Assembly: GCF_009911795.1 (NCBI RefSeq)
Contig: NZ_CP047898.1
Location: 558,001-622,000 of the forward strand
DNA from: Pseudarthrobacter psychrotolerans
GTDB taxonomy: Bacteria > Actinomycetota > Actinomycetes > Actinomycetales > Micrococcaceae
Length of the DNA stretch: 64,000 nt
Reading direction: 5' to 3'
Shown here piece by piece: positions 29,390 to 37,964 of the stretch. The first letter of the stretch is position 1. Every line of letters begins with the position of its first letter. Under the pieces are notes generated by a model. It saw only the letters and a program-made list of their open reading frames with translations. It did no database searches and was not told where the DNA came from. The translations under genes and the position numbers were made by a program.

Positions 29390-29545
29390 GGGATCAGCCT
29401 AGTCGTGCGCACCGGCGCCTGCATCCATTTGGGCCGCACGGCCGTTGCGATGTTATGCGAGCGGCGTCCTCGCGGCCGGCGCATTCGGGCGCGCCACGTG
29501 CCGGACGGAATATGGTCAACCGGCTGCGGCAGTAAGAATGGTTCC

Positions 29546-30811
29546 ATGGCACCTTCCACGCGCACCCCCACGTTGACGGCGGCAGTTCCGATCCAGGCCG
29601 ACGGCCGCATGTCGCTGCGCGCCAAATGGGCGCTTGGCGGCGTCATTGGCGGCGGGGCCCTTGCCGGCCTGCTGGCCACAGGCTCATCCGCCCTGGCGCT
29701 CTATTTTGCCAGGCGCGTGATCACTCCCGTCCGGCAGCGGACGGCGGACCAGGAAGTCCTTGCCGTGCTCCGGGAAGGCGGCGGCCGGCAGGTCATCCTG
29801 ACAGCAACTCCGGAGACCACTGTGGAGGGTGTCTATGGGTTGTTTTTCGACGGCGGCAAGGGGCACGCCCGGATCGGGCGGATCGTGTCCTATTCGCCGG
29901 CGGACGGCACGGTCCTGCGCGAAGTGGAAGCCGTCTACGCCGGCGATCTCGAAACGGCCCGCCGCGGATGGTGGAGCGGCGCGCTCTACCCGGATCCCAC
30001 CACCGCCGGCTTTGCGGCCGAGGACGTGCTGATCGAGGTCGACGGCGGCACAGCCCCGGCGTGGCTGGTCCGGGCCGGCGGCACCTCCCGGACCTGGGCA
30101 ATCATGGTTCACGGCCGCGGGGCCACCCGCCAGGAGGCCCTCAGGGCGGTCGGCCCCGCCCTCGAACTGGGGCTCACCAGCCTGCTTGTCTCGTACCGAA
30201 ATGACGGGTTGGCACCATCGGCCGAGGACGGCCGGTATGGCCTGGGCTCAACGGAATGGCATGACGTGGAGGCCGCCATTGAGTTCGCCCTGGCCAACGG
30301 CGCAGAGGAAATTGTTCTCTTCGGCTGGTCCATGGGCGGCGCCATCTGCCTGCAGACGGCCGATCTCTCGCCGCACCGTCACCTGATCCGGGCCATGGTC
30401 CTGGACGCGCCTGTCATCAACTGGGTCAATGTGCTGGCCCACCATGCGCAGATCAACCGCATTCCGTCCCTCGTGGGCCGCTACGGGCAGCTGATGCTGG
30501 GCCACCCCGTGGGCCGCCGGCTCACCGGCCTGGCCGCACCCGTGGACCTCAAGGCCATGGACTGGGTGGCCCGCGCCGTGGAAGTCCGGACGCCCACCCT
30601 GATCATCCACAGCGTTGATGACGAGTACGTTCCGTATGAACCCTCCGCCCTGCTGGCCGAGCGGAATCCGGACATGGTCACGTTCGAAACGTTTAATCGC
30701 GCCAGGCACACCAAGGAATGGAATGTCGATCCTGAGCGCTGGGAGAACCTGATCAAGGCGTGGCTCCGGCCCCAGTTGGCTCCGCGGCTTAATCCCGGGC
30801 AGAACCGCTAA
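29546..30811 (+). CDS. alpha/beta hydrolase, membrane-anchored
   Basis: 421 residues from ATG 29546. An N-terminal hydrophobic segment at about residues 28-53 (LGGVIGGGALAGLLATGSSA) suggests a membrane anchor or signal sequence. The catalytic domain has the nucleophile elbow GWSMGG, the acid in HSVDDEYVP and His in NRARHTKEW; an oxyanion-side HGRG is present (MVHGRGATR). The substrate is unknown. The reading frame extends further upstream but covers the divergent promoter region. The last 4 bases overlap the convergent ybaK-like gene. Confidence 0.87.
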   Translation: MAPSTRTPTLTAAVPIQADGRMSLRAKWALGGVIGGGALAGLLATGSSALALYFARRVITPVRQRTADQEVLAVLREGGGRQVILTATPETTVEGVYGLFFDGGKGHARIGRIVSYSPADGTVLREVEAVYAGDLETARRGWWSGALYPDPTTAGFAAEDVLIEVDGGTAPAWLVRAGGTSRTWAIMVHGRGATRQEALRAVGPALELGLTSLLVSYRNDGLAPSAEDGRYGLGSTEWHDVEAAIEFALANGAEEIVLFGWSMGGAICLQTADLSPHRHLIRAMVLDAPVINWVNVLAHHAQINRIPSLVGRYGQLMLGHPVGRRLTGLAAPVDLKAMDWVARAVEVRTPTLIIHSVDDEYVPYEPSALLAERNPDMVTFETFNRARHTKEWNVDPERWENLIKAWLRPQLAPRLNPGQNR

Positions 30812-31305
30812 AGTGTGCGCGTGCCGATTGCGGCTGTCACCGCGGACGTCAGCCGGATGAGGTCTGCCGGAGCAAGCTCAACGTCCAGGCCGCGTTTGCC
30901 ACCGGAAACCAGCATGGTTCCCAGTTCAAGGGCGCTGCTGTCCACCACTGTGGGTGATGACTGGCGCTGGCCCAACGGCGAGATGCCGCCGAGGACGTAG
31001 CCGGTGCGGCGTTCGGCAGCCGCGGGGTCTGCCATCGAAGCTTTCTTGGCGCCCAGGGCGGCGGCGAGTGCCTTCAGATCAAGGTTTCCGCTGACCGGCA
31101 CAAGCCCCACAGCCAGCCGGCCTTCCACTTCCACCATGAGGGTCTTGAAGACCTTTTCGGGAGCGATGCCCAGGGCTTCGGCAGCTTCCGTGCCGTAGCT
31201 GGCCGCCGAAGGATCGTGGGCATACGGATGCAGCACAAAGGGAACGCCGGCTGCAGCCAGTGCGGCTGTGGCCGGCGTTCCCGTTGACGAGCTCTTGCGT
31301 CCCAA
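30808..31305 (-). CDS. ybaK: Cys-tRNA(Pro) deacylase, YbaK/EbsC family
   Basis: A trans-editing enzyme that removes cysteine mischarged onto tRNA-Pro. 165 residues: the FVLHPYAHDPSAASYGTEAAEALG N-terminus, VFKTLMVEV, the key Lys in LGAKKASMADP and YVLGGISPLGQ. The start is most likely TTG 31303-31305 (LGRKSSSTG), the only candidate between the upstream in-frame stop and the conserved sequence; the RBS is weak. It is 24 bases after sufE on the same strand. Confidence 0.9.
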   Translation of the reverse strand: MGRKSSSTGTPATAALAAAGVPFVLHPYAHDPSAASYGTEAAEALGIAPEKVFKTLMVEVEGRLAVGLVPVSGNLDLKALAAALGAKKASMADPAAAERRTGYVLGGISPLGQRQSSPTVVDSSALELGTMLVSGGKRGLDVELAPADLIRLTSAVTAAIGTRTL

Positions 31306-31329
31306 AGCGTTCAGTTTCCGGTCAGGAGA

Positions 31330-31791
31330 TCAGGACGCAGGCCGGGACGTTGCGGCGACCTTGCGCTTGATCCGTCCCAGCATGGCGGTCATGCCGCGCA
31401 TCCGCAGTGGTGTGATGGCCCGGGTCAGCCCCAGCAGCTCCGGCATGTCGTCCGGCACCGCCAGGATTTCAGCGGCGCTGAGTCCGTCGAGCCCCTCGTG
31501 GAGCACGCTGGCGAAACCCCGCGTGGTGGGGGCCTCCGGTGGCGCTTTGAAGTAGAGCCGAACGGCGTCGGCCGGGCCGGCGTCGTTCTTCTCCGTTTCG
31601 ATGGCCAGGAACAGCGGCGACTGGCATTCCACCACCTGCTCCAGGAGTTCGGGGTGGTCCTTCAGCCGGTCCGGCAGCTCGGGCAGTTCGCGCGAGAACT
31701 CGAGCAGCAACTGAAGCCGATCGGGTTCGGTCAGGGCCTGGAAGTCATCGACGATTTCCGCCAACGCGGCGGGCAGGTCATGTGTAGTCAT
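31330..31791 (-). CDS. sufE: SufE family cysteine desulfuration protein
   Basis: 153 residues from ATG 31789-31791 (MTTHDLPAALAEIVDDFQAL). The sulfur-accepting cysteine is Cys56 in VVECQSPLFLAIE; the following FKAPPEAPTTRGFASVLHEGLDG is typical of SufE. It accepts persulfide from a SufS-like desulfurase for Fe-S cluster assembly. Ten bases after the rhodanese stop, so sulfur transfer genes are paired. No desulfurase is encoded nearby. Confidence 0.9.
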   Translation of the reverse strand: MTTHDLPAALAEIVDDFQALTEPDRLQLLLEFSRELPELPDRLKDHPELLEQVVECQSPLFLAIETEKNDAGPADAVRLYFKAPPEAPTTRGFASVLHEGLDGLSAAEILAVPDDMPELLGLTRAITPLRMRGMTAMLGRIKRKVAATSRPAS

Positions 31792-31801
31792 CTGTTCCAG
31801 T

Positions 31802-32713
31802 TTACGCCGGAACCGTGCCGCGTTCCGTGCCCTTGGCGATGGGAACCCGGACGGCGTTGCCCCACTCGGTCCAGGAACCGTCGTAGTTCCGGACGGTGTC
31901 AAAGCCCAGCAGGTACTTGAGCGCGAACCAGGTGTGGCTGGAACGCTCGCCGATGCGGCAGTACGCCACCACGTCGTCGCCTGCGGTCAGCCCGGCCTCG
32001 CCCAGATATAGGGCCTCGAGCTCTTCCCGGCTGCGGTAGGTTCCGTCGGCCGCAGCGGCGCGCGCCCACGGAATGGATGCTGCCGTGGGAATATGGCCGC
32101 CGCGGAGCGCACCTTCTTCCGGGTAGGCCGGCATGTGGGTCCGCTGGCCGGTGTATTCCTCGGGGGACCGGACGTCGATCAGCGGCTTGCCGAAGTGTGC
32201 CAGCACATCGTCCTTGAAAGCGCGGATGGGGGCGTCGTTGCGCTCCACCAAGGGGTAGCCGCCGGGCGCCGGGGCAGTGCGTTCCGTGGTCAGGTCGCGG
32301 CCTTCGGCGATCCACTTATCCCGGCCGCCGTCGAGCAGCCGGACATCTTCGTGGCCGAAAAGCGTGAAGACCCAGAGGGCATAGGCGGCCCACCAGTTGG
32401 ACTTGTCCCCGTAGATGACCACCGTGGTGTCGCGGGAGATGCCCTTGGCAGCGGCCAGTGCGGCGAATGCCTCGCCGTTCACGTAATCGCGGGTCACTTC
32501 ATCGTTAAGGTCCGTGTGCCAGTCAATTTTGACGGATCCGGGGATGTGGCCGGTCTCGTAAAGGAGGACGTCCTCGTCGGACTCGACCACCACCAGCTTT
32601 CCGTCCGCCAGGGCGCCGGCCTCGAGCGCGGCGGCAAGCCACTCCGTGGACACTAGACGCTCCGGGTTGGCGTAGGCGGCGAACTTCTCGTTTTGTTCAA
32701 CTGCGTAGGACAT
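31802..32713 (-). CDS. sseA: sulfurtransferase (tandem rhodanese, thiosulfate sulfurtransferase type)
   Basis: 303 residues with two rhodanese domains; the N-terminal domain is inactive-like and the C-terminal domain carries the active-site Cys252 in [13 protein letters not shown], the CysA/SseA signature. It moves sulfane sulfur from thiosulfate or mercaptopyruvate to thiol acceptors. In one operon with sufE, which supports a role feeding sulfur to cluster assembly. Divergent from zapE; the 216-base gap holds both promoters. Confidence 0.9.
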   Translation of the reverse strand: MSYAVEQNEKFAAYANPERLVSTEWLAAALEAGALADGKLVVVESDEDVLLYETGHIPGSVKIDWHTDLNDEVTRDYVNGEAFAALAAAKGISRDTTVVIYGDKSNWWAAYALWVFTLFGHEDVRLLDGGRDKWIAEGRDLTTERTAPAPGGYPLVERNDAPIRAFKDDVLAHFGKPLIDVRSPEEYTGQRTHMPAYPEEGALRGGHIPTAASIPWARAAAADGTYRSREELEALYLGEAGLTAGDDVVAYCRIGERSSHTWFALKYLLGFDTVRNYDGSWTEWGNAVRVPIAKGTERGTVPA

Positions 32714-32929
32714 GGTGTTGGCCTTTCACTGAGACACGTGGCGGATCTGCTGAAGAAGGAAAACCTGCCTCCCACCCTAGCCACGGCCAGCCAGCCTGTC
32801 CGCCTCCTTGTTAACAGAGGGAAATATGGCCTTCGTCACGCGTGGGCCTGTGCCGGCGGCATGACGGGGGAGGCCCGGGCCATTGCCGGTATTCTTTCTG
32901 GGGACAACCCACCAGCAGAACGGACCACC

Positions 32930-33967
32930 TTGGTACAGATCGAACAGCTTGCCGCCCGCACTCCGGCGGTTTCGGTGGATGAGCTCCTTAAGGGTTTTTA
33001 TCCGTCCCCACGGTTTGGCCAGGTCTCCTTTGCCAGCTACCGGCCGGACCCGAACCAGCCGTCCCAGGCGGCGGCGGTCAAGGCGCTGGAAGCGTTCGCC
33101 GGGGGAGTCGGAGCCGGCGACGGCGACGGCCTGTTCAAGAAGCTCTTCACCAAGAAGGTGGCAACCCGGGCGGGGATCTACCTCGACGGCGGCTTCGGCG
33201 TCGGTAAGACCCACCTGCTCGCCTCGCTGTGGCATGCTGCCCCGGGTCCGAAGGCCTTCGGCACGTTTGTGGAATACACCAACCTGGTGGGGGCGCTGTC
33301 CTTCCGCAAGACTGTTGAAGCGCTGAGCCACTACAAGCTGGTGTGCATCGACGAATTCGAGCTGGATGATCCGGGTGACACCGTGCTGATGTCCCGTCTG
33401 ATGCGTGAACTGGCCGACGCCGGCGTCAAGCTTGCTGCCACGTCCAACACCCTGCCGGGTTCGCTGGGCGACGGCCGCTTTGCCGCCGTCGACTTTGCCC
33501 GTGAAATCCAGGTCCTGGCGGATCAGTTCGACGTCACCCGGATCGACGGCGAGGATTTCCGCCACCGTGGCCTGCCCGCCGCCCCGGCGCCATTGAAGAA
33601 CAGCCAGCTCGCTGCACAGATGAAGGCCGAGTTCGACGGCAAGACCGTGGCAGAGGACGAATTCAGTTCACTGATCGGCCACCTGGCCGGTGTCCACCCG
33701 AGCCGTTACCGGCAGCTCATCGACGGCATCGACGGCGTCGTGTGGCGAAACGTGGAGACCATCACCGAACAGGCCGTGGCGCTGCGGTTCGTGGTGTTGG
33801 CCGACCGCCTGTACGACAAGGACGTGCCCATCCTGGCCAGCGGCGTTCCCTTCGACCAGCTGTTCACGGACGAAATGATGCACGGCGGGTACACCAAGAA
33901 GTATTTCCGTGCGGTGTCCCGCTTGACCGCCTTGGCTCGGGAGGGCCAGAACCACGAGCCGTCCTAG
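32930..33967 (+). CDS. zapE: cell division protein ZapE (AFG1-like ATPase)
   Basis: 345 residues from TTG 32930 (LVQIEQLAARTPAVSVDELL), which matches the family N-terminus; ATG 32861 in the same frame is an alternative, but a TATTCT -10-like box between them favours the later start. Walker A GGFGVGKTHLL (Lys93), Walker B LVCIDEFELDD, and AATSNTLPGSLGDGRF are AFG1/ZapE features. In E. coli ZapE affects Z-ring dynamics; the exact role in actinobacteria is not established. Followed by a hairpin shared with the convergent small gene. Confidence 0.87.
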   Translation: MVQIEQLAARTPAVSVDELLKGFYPSPRFGQVSFASYRPDPNQPSQAAAVKALEAFAGGVGAGDGDGLFKKLFTKKVATRAGIYLDGGFGVGKTHLLASLWHAAPGPKAFGTFVEYTNLVGALSFRKTVEALSHYKLVCIDEFELDDPGDTVLMSRLMRELADAGVKLAATSNTLPGSLGDGRFAAVDFAREIQVLADQFDVTRIDGEDFRHRGLPAAPAPLKNSQLAAQMKAEFDGKTVAEDEFSSLIGHLAGVHPSRYRQLIDGIDGVVWRNVETITEQAVALRFVVLADRLYDKDVPILASGVPFDQLFTDEMMHGGYTKKYFRAVSRLTALAREGQNHEPS

Positions 33968-34026
33968 GCAGCGGCCAAGGCTTGGCGCAGCGGCCGGGGA
34001 AGCCGGACAGTCCGTTAAGCGCCAAA

Positions 34027-34060
34027 GGTGCAGGCGCCGCCTCCCGGCGGGACCTGCACC
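34027..34060. terminator. hairpin between convergent zapE and the small antitoxin-like gene
   Basis: GGTGCAGG (34027-34034) pairs with CCTGCACC (34053-34060), with a nested CGCCG/CGGCG stem. There is no T-tract, so it may work weakly or bidirectionally. Confidence 0.5.
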
Positions 34061-34099
34061 CCCTTGACGTGCTAAGGCAATGCCCTGGCCAAATCCTTG

Positions 34100-34357
34100 T
34101 TACGGAGCCTTGTCGACCGGCGCAACCGGGTTGACTGGCGGAGCCTGCTCGGTGGCAGGTGCCTCGCCGGGTGTTCCGTCATTTTCGTCAACGAATTTGG
34201 AAGCGCCCTCCTGGACTTTGTCCACGTGACCGGCGTACTTGCCGCCAGTCTTTGAGTCGACGAAATCGCCGGCTTTCGTGATGCCGTCCTTGATGGCCTG
34301 CTCGTTGCCGTGGATGAGACCCTGAGCCTTGCCCTTAAGATCGTCAATCAGTCCCAC
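34100..34357 (-). CDS. small MT0933 (Rv0909)-like antitoxin family protein
   Basis: 85 residues. Start GTG 34355-34357 (VGLIDDLKGKAQGLIHGNEQ), 7 bases after the AAGGGAGG RBS; the in-frame GTG at 34363 lies inside that RBS. The pattern of short amphipathic helices, LKGKAQGLI, VDSKTGGKYAGHVDKVQEGASKFVDEN, is that of the MT0933/Rv0909-type antitoxin or CsbD-like small proteins; the tail is Pro/Ala-rich. No toxin gene is adjacent, so an antitoxin role is doubtful here and a general stress or DNA-associated role is equally possible. Confidence 0.7.
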   Translation of the reverse strand: MGLIDDLKGKAQGLIHGNEQAIKDGITKAGDFVDSKTGGKYAGHVDKVQEGASKFVDENDGTPGEAPATEQAPPVNPVAPVDKAP

Positions 34358-34480
34358 GAGCACCTCCCTTCAATCGCGGAGCCAGTTCGCTCCTCCGCAA
34401 CCGATCCTAGCCCTGTCTGCCGGACGTGCCAAGGTGCTGTGACAATTTTTGTAAAGTCGAGGCGGGCTCCTGCGGGCAAC

Positions 34481-34506
34481 AAAAAAGCAGCTCACGGGGA
34501 GCTGCT
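34481..34506 (-). terminator. rho-independent terminator after tRNA-Val(GAC)
   Basis: On the minus strand AGCAGCTC (34506-34499) pairs with GAGCTGCT (34493-34486) and is followed by a T-tract at 34486-34481. It ends the minus-strand tRNA cluster. Confidence 0.85.
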
Positions 34507-34509
34507 GTG

Positions 34510-34581
34510 TGGGCGATACTGGGATCGAACCAGTGACCTCTTCCGTGTCAGGGAAGCGCGCTACCGCTGCGCCAATCGCCC
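34510..34581 (-). tRNA. tRNA-Val(GAC), copy 1
   Basis: 72 bases in cloverleaf form: acceptor GGGCGAT/ATCGCCC, anticodon loop CTGACAC giving anticodon GAC, T-loop GGTTCGATCC. Discriminator A; no encoded CCA. Identical to the copy at 34760-34831. Confidence 0.95.
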
Positions 34582-34625
34582 GGAACCGGAAGTCCGGCCA
34601 TTTCGGATTTATTACTGGGGTAGAG

Positions 34626-34698
<73 letters not shown>

Positions 34699-34759
34699 GT
34701 ATGAAGTACAGCCCGGCCGGTGGCCTGGCGTACTGCATGAAGCAAGGTTCCTTGCTTGG

Positions 34760-34831
34760 TGGGCGATACTGGGATCGAACCAGTGACCTCTTCCGTGTCA
34801 GGGAAGCGCGCTACCGCTGCGCCAATCGCCC
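34760..34831 (-). tRNA. tRNA-Val(GAC), copy 2
   Basis: Sequence identical over all 72 bases to copy 1 (34510-34581), anticodon GAC. Lies between the first tRNA-Gly and tRNA-Cys. Confidence 0.95.
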
Positions 34832-34870
34832 ATTTCGTCCGGCGTGAACCGGAATCCATGGTTTTCACCG

Positions 34871-34941
34871 AGGTGGGTACGGGATTCGAACCCGTGTGAA
34901 CGGCTTTGCAGGCCGCTGCCTCGCCTCTCGGCCAACCCACC
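34871..34941 (-). tRNA. tRNA-Cys(GCA)
   Basis: 71 bases, acceptor GGTGGGT/ACCCACC, anticodon loop CTGCAAA (GCA), T-loop GGTTCGAATCC, discriminator T as expected for tRNA-Cys. Confidence 0.95.
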
Positions 34942-34988
34942 GTGTAAGCTCCGATTCCGAAAAACCTTTGCCGTGACAGTGTCCTGCG

Positions 34989-35061
<73 letters not shown>

Positions 35062-35289
35062 ATTTGGGCCGCTGAATCCGTGCCGTTTCGGGCATTTCCT
35101 CGCGTTCCAACGAGTAAGAACTCTATAGGAGGTTCAGGGATTCTCCAAATCGAACGTGCCTCAACGGCTGCAATGCCCCTGGATCCCTGCAATCTAGGGG
35201 ATTTTCCTAATTACAGGCGTGTAATTCGAGCCTGGTCCCGGCTCGATTTCCATAAACCCCGCCGGGTCGGCTAGCATTCAAAGGCATCG

Positions 35290-35361
35290 GGGCGATTGGC
35301 GCAGTGGTAGCGCGCTTCGTTCACACCGAAGAGGTCACTGGTTCGAACCCAGTATCGCCCA
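35290..35361 (+). tRNA. tRNA-Val(CAC)
   Basis: 72 bases on the plus strand: acceptor GGGCGAT/ATCGCCC, anticodon loop TTCACAC (CAC), T-loop GGTTCGAACCC. A TAGCAT -10-like box lies about 18 bases upstream. Differs from the tRNA-Val(GAC) copies mainly in the anticodon arm. Confidence 0.95.
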
Positions 35362-35372
35362 CCGAGGAATCT

Positions 35373-35412
35373 GGTCCGTTTCCGCTCAGCCGAGCGGAGA
35401 CGGACCTTTTTT
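35373..35412 (+). terminator. rho-independent terminator after tRNA-Val(CAC)
   Basis: Stem GGTCCGT (35373-35379)/ACGGACC (35400-35406) with inner CCGCTC (35382-35387)/GAGCGG (35392-35397), followed by a six-T tract 35407-35412. Confidence 0.92.
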
Positions 35413-35455
35413 GTGTGCCCGCTATTCTGTCAGCCCCCTGTGAAAGAGTCTTTGT

Positions 35456-36316
35456 ATGACTGATCCACTCCTTGCCCACGCCACGGAATACGGCCGCATG
35501 TATGCGCGGTCCACCACCGAACAGTTCTCCGTTCCCTCCATCACCACCGTCATCGGGCAGCAGCCGCACGGACTGGACGGCTGGTTCGGCTACATGGGCG
35601 CCAGCAGCCTGGCGAAGGATCCGCTGCTGGCCGATTCCCTGGGCAGTCCGGCGAAAATCCGGCAGGCCGTCAACCGGGCCTCAAAGGCAGCAGAACTGTA
35701 CCGGGACGAGGCGGCCAAACGTGGTGACCGCGTCCATAACTACTGCGAGCAGGTTGCGCTCCGGGCATTGGGCCGTCCCCACGCCATGAAGGAAACCCGC
35801 GAGGCCCTGGCAGCCAACGGCGAAGAAGCCTTTGCCCTGCGGTTTGACGAGTGGTGGGAGCTCTATGACGTGGAGCCCATCGCACCGGAAATCACCGTCT
35901 GGAACAAGTCGGTGGGCTACGCCGGGACGCTGGACCTCGTGGCCCGGATCAACGGCCGGATCTGTGTTATTGATTACAAAACCAAGGGCACTACGCGGGA
36001 CGGCACCGTCAAGCCGCTGGACGACAAGGTGGTTATGCAACTCGTGGCCGGCATGAAGGCCGAGGAGAGCCTCGTGGATGCCGTTGCCGGGGAATGGGAG
36101 CCCTGGAAGTACGGCGAGGCCCCGCTGCTGCTGGCAGTGGCCATTGGCGAGACCGAAGTCCGTCCGGTCCGCGCCAACCCCGACGTCCTCAAACACCACT
36201 GGTGGAAGTTCTGTGCCTTGCGCCGGGTCTGGGAGCTGTCCGCCGATACACTCGCCGCCGGCTCTGCGCTTCTTCCGGTGGCTCCGCCCGTCTCCACGCA
36301 GGTCCGCAGCGCATAG
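35456..36316 (+). CDS. PD-(D/E)XK nuclease-fold protein
   Basis: 286 residues. The nuclease core is visible as the strand-turn-strand GYAGTLDLVARINGRICVIDYKTK, giving the LD...DYKTK (D-x-K) catalytic signature, followed by a helix with Gln (VVMQLVAGMKAEE), as in RecB/Cas4-like nucleases. The upstream helical half (VNRASKAAELYRDEAAKRGDRVHNYCEQVALRAL) includes a His that often joins the active site. The function in vivo is unknown; no cas or recombination gene is near. ATG 35456 is 44 bases after the tRNA terminator, with only a weak RBS (GAAAGAG). Confidence 0.8.
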   Translation: MTDPLLAHATEYGRMYARSTTEQFSVPSITTVIGQQPHGLDGWFGYMGASSLAKDPLLADSLGSPAKIRQAVNRASKAAELYRDEAAKRGDRVHNYCEQVALRALGRPHAMKETREALAANGEEAFALRFDEWWELYDVEPIAPEITVWNKSVGYAGTLDLVARINGRICVIDYKTKGTTRDGTVKPLDDKVVMQLVAGMKAEESLVDAVAGEWEPWKYGEAPLLLAVAIGETEVRPVRANPDVLKHHWWKFCALRRVWELSADTLAAGSALLPVAPPVSTQVRSA

Positions 36317-36439
36317 CGGCGCACGCGTGTCCAGGGTCCCCCTGACCGGAGCACGCCTGACCGGAGTCCCGGCGCCGGTGCCCCTGCGCCTAAACTGGAT
36401 AGGTTCGCCGTTAACGCCCACCGTGAGGAAAGACAGCAC

Positions 36440-37047
36440 ATGGCTATTCTGAATATCCGCATCATTGGTGATCCTGTGCTCCGCACAGTGGCCGATCCGG
36501 TGACGGAATTCGGTCCTGAGCTCGCCAAGCTGGTTGCGGACATGACGGAAACCATGGAGGACGTGGACGGCGCCGGCCTGGCGGCCCCCAGATTGGTGTG
36601 AGCCAGCGGGTCTTCACCTACCGGATCGACGGGGTGGAGGGCCATATCATCAATCCGGTCCTGGAAAACAGCGACGACTTCCAGTCGGACCAGGTTGAGG
36701 GCTGCCTGTCCATCCCCGGCCTGGCATTCCCGGTCCGCCGCTTCCGCGCCACCCGCGCCACCGGCGTTGACCTGCTCGGGAATCCAGTCGCTGTGGAGGG
36801 GGAGGGCATGCTGGCCCGTTGTTTCCAGCATGAGACGGACCACCTGGACGGCATCCTGTTCACCGACAGGCTGGAAGGCGAGGACCGGAAGACGGCCCTG
36901 CGCTCCATCCGCAATGCCAACTATGACGCCGTCACGGAACGCACGACGACGAAGCGCGCCAAGACGGTCGGGTCCAGTTTCGGGGGCGCGGGCTTTGGCG
37001 GCGCGAGCTCTGGTGGGGCCGGCTTTGGCGGCGGCGCCACCACATGA
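36440..37047 (+). CDS. def: peptide deformylase (1-base deletion)
   Basis: Removes the N-formyl group from nascent proteins; metal-dependent. 202 residues after correction. Motif 1 GAGLAAPQIG is restored by one C at the CCCCC run 36585-36589 (as written it reads GAGLAAPRLV then stops). Motif 2 EGCLSIPG (metal Cys) and motif 3 QHETDHLDG (HExxH) are intact. The C-terminus has an unusual Gly-rich tail (SFGGAGFGGASSGGAGFGGG). The stop overlaps fmt (ATGA), so the formylase and deformylase genes are co-translated. An essential enzyme, so the break is very likely a sequence error. Confidence 0.9.
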
Positions 37048-37964
37048 GGGTACTTTTTGCCGGCACCCCTTCCGTGGCCGTCCCGTCCCTTGATGCCCTC
37101 GTTGCGGCCGGCTTTGAAATCGTTGCGGTCCTGACCCGACCCGACGCGCCGATAGGACGGAAACGGGTGCTGACGCCGTCGCCCGTCGCCGCCCGCGCCG
37201 CCGAGCTGGGAATCGAGATCATCCACGCCACCCGCGTGAACGAAGCCGTAACAGCGAAAATCGCTGCGGCCACGCCGGACGTGGCCGCGATCGTGGCCTA
37301 CGGCGGACTGATTCCGCGCGCCGCCCTGGATGTTCCCCCGCACGGTTGGATCAACCTGCATTTCTCCCTGCTTCCCGCCTGGCGTGGAGCTGCCCCGGTG
37401 CAGCGGGCCGTGATGGCCGGCGACGACGTCACCGGGGCAGTTACCTTCCTGCTGGAAGAAGGTTTGGACACCGGCCCGGTCTTCGGAACGCTGACCGAGG
37501 GCGTTGGCCCGGAAGACACCGCCGGAGCACTGCTGGAGCGGCTGTCCCACAGCGGGGCTGTGCTCCTTGCCCAGACGCTGTCCGCCGTTGAAGCCGGGAG
37601 GGCAGCTGCGCAGCCGCAGGCCGGCGACGTTTCACTGGCCCCCAAGCTGACCATCGATGACGGCCGGCTCGACTGGAAACAGCCTGCCCTGGCGATCGGC
37701 AGGCGCGCCCGCGGCGTAACTCCCGAGCCCGGGGCCTGGACCACCCTGGACGGACAGCGCGTCAAACTCGAACCCGTCAGGCTCCGGCCAGGGGACACTG
37801 ACCTGCAGCCCGGCGCAGTATTCCTCGACGCGAAGAGCGTCCTGGTGGGCACCGGATCCCACGCCGTGGAGCTGACCAGGATTCAGCCTTCGGGCAAAAA
37901 GATGATGGCCGCCGCCGACTGGGCGCGTGGCATGGCAACACTTGAAAGCGTGGTCTTCGAATGA
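37044..37964 (+). CDS. fmt: methionyl-tRNA formyltransferase
   Basis: Formylates Met-tRNAfMet with 10-formyl-THF for translation initiation. 306 residues: MRVLFAGTPSVAVPSLDAL, folate-site INLHFSLLPAWRGAAPVQRA with catalytic Asn/His, TGAVTFLLEEGLDTGPVF, then the C-terminal OB-like domain. ATG overlaps the def stop and its own stop overlaps rsmB (ATGA), forming a def-fmt-rsmB chain. Confidence 0.96.
   Translation: MRVLFAGTPSVAVPSLDALVAAGFEIVAVLTRPDAPIGRKRVLTPSPVAARAAELGIEIIHATRVNEAVTAKIAAATPDVAAIVAYGGLIPRAALDVPPHGWINLHFSLLPAWRGAAPVQRAVMAGDDVTGAVTFLLEEGLDTGPVFGTLTEGVGPEDTAGALLERLSHSGAVLLAQTLSAVEAGRAAAQPQAGDVSLAPKLTIDDGRLDWKQPALAIGRRARGVTPEPGAWTTLDGQRVKLEPVRLRPGDTDLQPGAVFLDAKSVLVGTGSHAVELTRIQPSGKKMMAAADWARGMATLESVVFE

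Noticed and set aside
28554..29402. Plus-strand open frame opposite msrB and its neighbour
   Set aside because: Both minus-strand genes have good starts and motifs; the plus-strand frame has no domain and no RBS.
32693..32930. Extended N-terminus of ZapE
   Set aside because: The extra codons cover the divergent promoter region and do not resemble the family N-terminus; a -10-like box lies inside them.
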